From JBCDLI01 sp038745535 (GTDB lineage Bacteria > Pseudomonadota > Alphaproteobacteria > Rhizobiales > Rhizobiaceae), in the NCBI GenBank assembly GCA_038745535.1, contig JBCDLI010000032.1, positions 1-27,012 of the forward strand: a stretch of 27,012 nt of DNA, given 5' to 3'. Each line of letters starts with the position of its first letter. Position 1 is the first letter of the stretch. Under the pieces are notes generated by a model. That model was not told where the DNA came from. It saw only the letters and a list, made by a program, of their open reading frames with translations, and searched no databases. The translations under genes were made by a program, and so were the position numbers. Of the stretch, positions 22,489-27,012 are shown in pieces.

Positions 22489-23346
22489 TTACTCTCCCGC
22501 ACCAGTCGCTGTTGCCACGTCGGCAGCCGTTACTCCGTCACGCAAAAAAATCGGTGAAAAATGCTTGTCTTGCCACATACGCAGCTTCCCTTCGCGGACG
22601 AGTTCCAAGCTCGCGGCGAAAGCGCTCGCCCGCGCGGTCACGCGATCTTTAGCGTCAAGAATGTAGTCATGCAGGTAACTGTCGAGGTCAGTCCAATCGT
22701 CGAGCTTGCCGATGATCTTCTCCAGCAATTCACGCGCGTCGCTCAGTGACCATACCATGCGCTTTTCAATCGCTACGCCGTCCACTGCTTCCCGCTGACG
22801 CTGCGCCGCATAGGCCGCTAGCAAATCGAACATAGATGCGGAAAAAACCGCTTTATTCTCAACAACAACAGCTTCGGGCATGCCGCGCGCGAACACATCG
22901 CGGGTCAAACGATTACGATTTACCAGCCGTGCCGCCGCATCACGCATGGCCTCTAGACGTTGCAATCGAAACTGCAAGATCGCTGCCATTTCTTCACCAG
23001 TCGGGCCTTCGTCATCCTTGACCTGCGGGATTAGAAGCCGCGACTTCAAGTATGCAAGCCAAGCTGCCATCACGAGATAATCCGCAGCAAGCTCGATGCG
23101 CAGCTGCCGTGCGTTTTCCACAAAGGCCAGATACTGGCGAACAAGGCCCAGAATAGAAATCTGTTTCAGGTCGACCTTTTGATTGCGGGCCAAGTGCAAC
23201 AGAAGGTCCAGTGGACCCTCAAATCCGTCAACATCGACAACGAGTGCGTCGCGGTCGCCGTTTTCGCCATCCCACAGCTTATCAAACGGCGCATCTTTTG
23301 ATCGACCGGGATTGCTGACTTGCGTTTGTGCGGCGTCTGCCGACAT
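22489..23346 (-). CDS. scpA: ScpA, segregation and condensation protein A (kleisin)
   Basis: This 285-residue kleisin bridges the SMC heads and binds ScpB. The N-terminal helical region holds the family signature VDGFEGPLDLLLHLARNQKV (about residues 39-58) and DLKQISILGLVRQYL. The middle contains DYLVMAAWLAYLKSRLLIP, and the C-terminal winged helix follows (DRVTARASAFAASLELVREG). The length is usual for Rhizobiales ScpA. The start ATG 23344-23346 has GGAG eight bases upstream, but that Shine-Dalgarno lies in a 9-bp hairpin at 23348-23371. nagZ ends 40 nt before. Confidence 0.96.
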   Translation of the reverse strand: MSADAAQTQVSNPGRSKDAPFDKLWDGENGDRDALVVDVDGFEGPLDLLLHLARNQKVDLKQISILGLVRQYLAFVENARQLRIELAADYLVMAAWLAYLKSRLLIPQVKDDEGPTGEEMAAILQFRLQRLEAMRDAAARLVNRNRLTRDVFARGMPEAVVVENKAVFSASMFDLLAAYAAQRQREAVDGVAIEKRMVWSLSDARELLEKIIGKLDDWTDLDSYLHDYILDAKDRVTARASAFAASLELVREGKLRMWQDKHFSPIFLRDGVTAADVATATGAGE

Positions 23347-23347
23347 T

Positions 23348-23371
23348 TCACCGTCTCCATTCAGACGGTGA
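23348..23371 (-). promoter_or_regulatory. Hairpin sequestering the scpA ribosome-binding site
   Basis: On the minus strand TCACCGTCT and AGACGGTGA pair perfectly (9 bp) around loop GAATGG. The stem ends one base before the scpA ATG, and the GGAG Shine-Dalgarno spans the loop and 3' arm. No U-run follows. Inference: it could limit scpA translation, or end transcription after nagZ less efficiently. Confidence 0.55.
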
Positions 23372-23386
23372 TTATCCGCCCGTAAA

Positions 23387-24421
23387 CTAAGCCGGAACTG
23401 AGATCAGGTCTTCAAAACCACGTCTCAACGCGGCAATATCATCGCCACTTCGCCCGTCCGTCACGCCAGCTTGAACCAATGCCATGGCACGCTCGGCGCG
23501 GTCTTCAGCTTTGCCGGAAAGGTGCGGAGTCGCTTCCGCGACGGCTGCCATTTCCTGCATAACACCATTACAATGTAGAACGACATCGCATCCAGCTGCA
23601 AAACTCGCTTTCGTTCGGGCCTGAAAATCCCCAGAAAGCGCCTTCATAGACAGATCATCAGTCATCAAGAGGCCATCGAAACCGATTTCGCCGCGAATCA
23701 CTTGGTCAATCACGGTACGAGAAGTCGTCGCTGGATTGTCCTCATCAAGCGCGGCGTAAACAACGTGCGCTGTCATCGCCATGGGCATGCGCGCGAGTTG
23801 GCAAAACGGCTCGAAATCATGTTTTGATAGTTCTTCATGTGGGGTATCACACAGAGGCAGCGCGTGGTGACTATCCACCATCGCGCGGCCATGACCGGGG
23901 ATATGTTTGATGACCGGCAACACGCCACCTTCTATCAATCCATCGGCAGCAGCACGGCCCATATCGGCGACCTTTTGAGGCGAATGCCCATAGGCTCGGT
24001 CCCCGATCACATCATGTGAACCGGGCTGCGGCACGTCAAGAACCGGCAGACAGTCCGCATTGATCCCCAACGGCAATAAATCAGCCGCGTGGAGCCTGCT
24101 CATCTCTCGCGCAGACCGGATACCGTTGTCTTTGTCCTGGTCGTACAATTCACCCAAAAGCCGACCGGTTGGGTAGTTCGGAGCAAGCGGCGCTTTGATG
24201 CGCTGAACACGCCCGCCTTCTTGATCAATGAATACCGGCGCATCATCGCGGCCGACAAGCTCCCGAAAGTGAGACGTGAGGGAAATTATCTCATCCCGGC
24301 TGCCAATGTTGCGTGCAAATAGGATGAAGCCCCAAGGCTGCTCGCGTTTAAAAAATTCAACCTCGTCAGCACTGAGCGCTTTGCCAGCACACCCAACAAT
24401 CATAGCCTTGGAAAAAGACAT
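23387..24421 (-). CDS. nagZ: Beta-N-acetylhexosaminidase NagZ (GH3)
   Basis: The 344-residue cytoplasmic enzyme cuts GlcNAc from GlcNAc-anhydroMurNAc peptides during peptidoglycan recycling, and thereby controls the signals for AmpC in many Proteobacteria. GH3 NagZ motifs are clear: PVFIDQEGGRVQRIK, KHIPGHGRAMVDSHHALP (KHIPGHG at 172-178, with the catalytic His in this loop) and LLMTDDLSMKALSG, where the first Asp of the DD pair (about 255) is the nucleophile. The start is ATG 24421, preceded by a run of G (GGGGGG) at good distance. An in-frame TTG at 24442 would add seven residues. The SPOR protein stops 26 nt upstream and scpA starts 40 nt downstream. Confidence 0.96.
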   Translation of the reverse strand: MSFSKAMIVGCAGKALSADEVEFFKREQPWGFILFARNIGSRDEIISLTSHFRELVGRDDAPVFIDQEGGRVQRIKAPLAPNYPTGRLLGELYDQDKDNGIRSAREMSRLHAADLLPLGINADCLPVLDVPQPGSHDVIGDRAYGHSPQKVADMGRAAADGLIEGGVLPVIKHIPGHGRAMVDSHHALPLCDTPHEELSKHDFEPFCQLARMPMAMTAHVVYAALDEDNPATTSRTVIDQVIRGEIGFDGLLMTDDLSMKALSGDFQARTKASFAAGCDVVLHCNGVMQEMAAVAEATPHLSGKAEDRAERAMALVQAGVTDGRSGDDIAALRRGFEDLISVPA

Positions 24422-24447
24422 TATCGCCCCCCAATTCCTCAAAAGTC

Positions 24448-27012
24448 CTAACGGGTCACGAAGCAGTTGCCGCCTGCCCGTTTATACTGCGTGCAAAGGG
24501 TGTTTGCATCGGATCTGCTCGAAGCAGCCACACGCACACGATAGAAAGTGCCACGCCCTTCAATCTCAGCGCGTTGGATAGAAACGCCACGACCACTGAG
24601 GACATTTGCGAAACGACGCTGCAAGTCAACAACCTGAGACTGCGCACCCTCACGAGACGGCACAGATGCAATCTGCACCGAGAACGGGCTGCTCGCAGTT
24701 GTTGTCGCCGCTGGCGGTGGTGCTGCGGGCTGAGGTGCAGACGCCACCTGCGTTTGAGCTTGCGGATTGACCACATTAACGGGCTGATTTGCAGGTCGAT
24801 CGGCAACGATTGGCGCAGTAATTGGCTGCGTCGTTACCGTTCGGACAGGCGCTTGTGTTGGTGTCGCGACAATCCGCGGAACTTCTGTGTTGTTTGCCGC
24901 TGGTGCTGGAGGCGTGAAAGTCGGCTCCGCAGGTTCGGCTGAAACAGACGCGACTTCGTTCACTGGTGCCGGTTGGGTCGCATCAGGTGAGACCGTCGGC
25001 GTTGTCAGCGCAGCCGGCACTTCCGGTTGAGCGACTTCCTGTTCCACCAGCGTACCGTCTGGTTTCACCACAAGGGTACGCACACGTCGCGGCGTCATCG
25101 TTGTCGGCGCATCGGCAGTCGCAGGGCCACTGTCTAGGGCACCCGGCTCCAAACGATCTTCGGATTTCTCGCCCACGGAAGAAGGCAATGCGCCCGCAGG
25201 CAACGCCGCGACGTCAATTGGCTCTTCAGCAGTGGTGACCAATTCTTCTTGAGATGTGACGTTATTATCAGTGCCGTTGGCCGCCACACTGTTTTGATTA
25301 GGCACTTGCATGCCGCCCGGATCGTCGGGTTTGATTTTTGTTGGCTCTGGATCGGCTTCGACCACAACGGGACCGTCAGACGACCCACCGCCACTGTTCA
25401 TCGCAAAGACGCCAAACGCCCCAGCCACTGCGACGAGACCGATTATACCCGCAACGATAAAGCCTTTTCGATTAGATTTCTCCTGCGTTAAAACCTCTTC
25501 CGGCTCACTGTCAGGAAAATCCTCGAAATCGGGCGTTGGCTCTACTTCTACCGCCGCTAGTGCGGCTTCGTCATCATGTCTTGCGAACTCAAGATCACGG
25601 GCAAACTCTGCTTCAAAGTCCATATCTTCGAAAACGGCTTCAAATTCAGCCTCACTAGACGATGTCGATGCACCAGCGATGCCAGCAACAGCCGCTGCCG
25701 GTGCAACCTCTGAGATATCCATGTCGAAGCCCGGATGTTCAGCTTCCACGCGAGGAAGCGCGTCGTCTGGCAATTCCGGCACCTCGAAATCAGCCATCCC
25801 GGGGAACGGATCGGCGATATCTGCTGTGTTCACTGACGGTGAACCTGCTGAAGACGGCGGCAAAGCTGCCGGGGCTTCATCGGCTGCCATGATGGCCTCG
25901 AGCTCATCAAGCGGTGACATCTCCGGCACAATGGTCTCAGGCTCAACAACCTGCGGCTCAACAGTTGGTGGCGCAAACTCGGGCGCAAAGTCTGCGACCG
26001 GCAACGCTGGCGGCGAATTTTCAGCCCCGAAATCAGGCGATAGATCAACCTCGTCCGCAAAGAGCGCGTCAAACTCGCTTTCGAGCGCAACATCAAACGA
26101 TTCAGCTTCAAGGTTATCCGCGATCTCTGCTTCTGGTGAAGCGCTCACGTTCGCCATTGGTGCGGGGACGAAATCGGGTTCGGCCTCCACAGCGTAATCG
26201 TCAAAACCAAGCTGGGCGAGAACATCATCATTGATCGAAGGCTCGACGAAAGCCTGTGTTGATGCTGTTTCAGATGGCTCAACCGCCTCCGGCACAATCG
26301 CAACCTCAGGAGGGGTTAGGTCTTCCGGTACCAACGCCTCACCCGCGGAAGTAGGAGCGTCAGACAAGTTACCAATGTCGAGATCAGCCTCCAATGCGGC
26401 CTCGAAGTCTGCAAACAGCTCGTCTGCGTCCTCGTCGATTGCCTGCGTTTCATCAACGCCAGCTGTGGTGTTAAAGTCGTCTGTTAAAGGCTGTGGAGCA
26501 GCATTCTGGGTAGTCAAGAAGTTTGGAATTTCAGTGACATCTTCGTATGCGATTGGAGGCGCAAGCTCTTCCGCAAACGGCTCTTCCACACTCACATCTT
26601 CCGTGATGACTTCGTCGAACACGGCCTGTTCTGTCGCTGGCGCGGGTTCGAAAAGATCGTCGGCGACCGGACTTTCGCCGGTTCCTAAAAGGGACGCCAG
26701 CTCGTCTTCAAGGCTTTCCGCAGTTGCCGGTGGGGCAATTTCCGGCGCACTCGCGTCAAAAGCTTCCGGCCCATCAAGCGCTGTTTCCATCGATGGCGCT
26801 TCGGTCTCAATGATCTCTGGCGGTTGCCCGACAAACTCTTCGTCTGGCGATGCTGCCAAACCCAGTTCACTCATCAACTGAGCCTCAAGATCGGCCTCTA
26901 ACGCAGGTGCTGGTTCGTGCGTCGGTTCCGCAATCGCAGGCCTAACCAATGCCGGCGCACTATCAATTGCACTTGGCTCAGACGGCGTTTCCATCATCCG
27001 GGCCAATTCAGC
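24448..27012 (-). CDS. SPOR domain membrane protein with large acidic cytoplasmic region (5' end outside window)
   Basis: At least 852 residues are visible and the frame stays open to the window edge, so the start is not seen. Numbering here is from the codon at 27004-27006. Residues 1 to about 513 are disordered-looking, rich in Glu, Asp, Ala and Pro, with repeated short acidic-hydrophobic motifs. One membrane helix follows (GFIVAGIIGLVAVAGAFGVF, about 515-534). Next is a Pro/Thr/Ala-rich periplasmic linker and a C-terminal SPOR domain (about 774-852; SPFSVQIASVPSREGAQSQV ... GRGTFYRVRVA) with two Cys near the end (NTLCTQYKRAGGNCFVTR). SPOR domains bind peptidoglycan stripped of stem peptides at division sites. 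Topology is therefore N-in, C-out, as in FtsN. It leads the nagZ-scpAB-tatABC gene run. Confidence 0.92.
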   Translation of the reverse strand, partial: AELARMMETPSEPSAIDSAPALVRPAIAEPTHEPAPALEADLEAQLMSELGLAASPDEEFVGQPPEIIETEAPSMETALDGPEAFDASAPEIAPPATAESLEDELASLLGTGESPVADDLFEPAPATEQAVFDEVITEDVSVEEPFAEELAPPIAYEDVTEIPNFLTTQNAAPQPLTDDFNTTAGVDETQAIDEDADELFADFEAALEADLDIGNLSDAPTSAGEALVPEDLTPPEVAIVPEAVEPSETASTQAFVEPSINDDVLAQLGFDDYAVEAEPDFVPAPMANVSASPEAEIADNLEAESFDVALESEFDALFADEVDLSPDFGAENSPPALPVADFAPEFAPPTVEPQVVEPETIVPEMSPLDELEAIMAADEAPAALPPSSAGSPSVNTADIADPFPGMADFEVPELPDDALPRVEAEHPGFDMDISEVAPAAAVAGIAGASTSSSEAEFEAVFEDMDFEAEFARDLEFARHDDEAALAAVEVEPTPDFEDFPDSEPEEVLTQEKSNRKGFIVAGIIGLVAVAGAFGVFAMNSGGGSSDGPVVVEADPEPTKIKPDDPGGMQVPNQNSVAANGTDNNVTSQEELVTTAEEPIDVAALPAGALPSSVGEKSEDRLEPGALDSGPATADAPTTMTPRRVRTLVVKPDGTLVEQEVAQPEVPAALTTPTVSPDATQPAPVNEVASVSAEPAEPTFTPPAPAANNTEVPRIVATPTQAPVRTVTTQPITAPIVADRPANQPVNVVNPQAQTQVASAPQPAAPPPAATTTASSPFSVQIASVPSREGAQSQVVDLQRRFANVLSGRGVSIQRAEIEGRGTFYRVRVAASSRSDANTLCTQYKRAGGNCFVTR

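Noticed and set aside
25310..26197. Long Ser/Ala-rich open frame on the plus strand inside the SPOR gene
   Set aside because: It lies antisense to a Glu/Asp/Ala/Pro-rich coding region whose codon bias leaves the opposite strand open. The product is low-complexity and has no domain.
1..27012. Mobile element, prophage, CRISPR array or defence system
   Set aside because: I saw no transposase, integrase, terminal repeats, regularly spaced repeats or defence genes. The gene content and order are typical of a core chromosome.

Overview
The window looks like a core chromosomal stretch of an alphaproteobacterium, most probably a member of the Hyphomicrobiales (Rhizobiales). The support is the fused secDF gene with yajC, the run SPOR protein - nagZ - scpA - scpB - tatA - tatB - tatC - serS - surE - pcm - LysM/LytM lipoprotein, the NlpD-like degenerate LytM protein, and two DUF1127 mini-proteins. 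All of these are characteristic of that order. Base composition appears even (mid-50s % GC by eye). I see no insertion sequence, prophage, integrase or CRISPR array.

Layout, left to right. (1) 1-1931, plus strand: the 3' part of a photolyase/cryptochrome-family gene, overlapping by 4 nt a secreted beta-lactamase-fold serine hydrolase. (2) 1928-5797, minus strand: a small four-helix membrane protein gene broken by one in-frame TGA, trigger factor, tRNA-Leu(UAG), and the coupled GDYXXLXY/DUF2157 membrane pair. (3) 5798-7937, plus strand: two DUF1127 mini-genes with motif-rich upstream regions and a strong terminator between them, then trmFO. (4) 8013-11021, minus strand: yajC-secDF, the accessory part of the Sec translocase. 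(5) 11139-12002, plus strand: a DUF815-type AAA ATPase, converging on an NlpD/DipM-like LytM lipoprotein (11999-13675, minus). (6) 13864-14043, plus strand: a 59-residue single-pass membrane protein. (7) 14081-16802, minus strand: serS-surE-pcm with 4-nt overlaps. (8) 16904-18597, minus strand: a DoxX-like membrane protein and a membrane-anchored His-rich protein. (9) 18735-27012, minus strand: SPOR protein - nagZ - scpA - scpB - ABC ATPase - tatA - tatB - tatC.

Many genes serve the envelope and division: Sec accessory subunits, the Tat pathway, NagZ muropeptide recycling, a SPOR protein and a LytM factor, with ScpAB for chromosome condensation and TrmFO, SerS and trigger factor for translation. 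Most of the region is ordinary. The best leads are the nonsense-interrupted membrane gene; the recurring TGCAAT-type motif upstream of small-protein genes; the DoxX/His-rich pair as a possible metal-handling unit; a 9-bp hairpin one base from the scpA start codon that includes its Shine-Dalgarno; and a photolyase lacking canonical FAD-site and electron-transfer residues. I do not see convincing evidence of a wholly new system.
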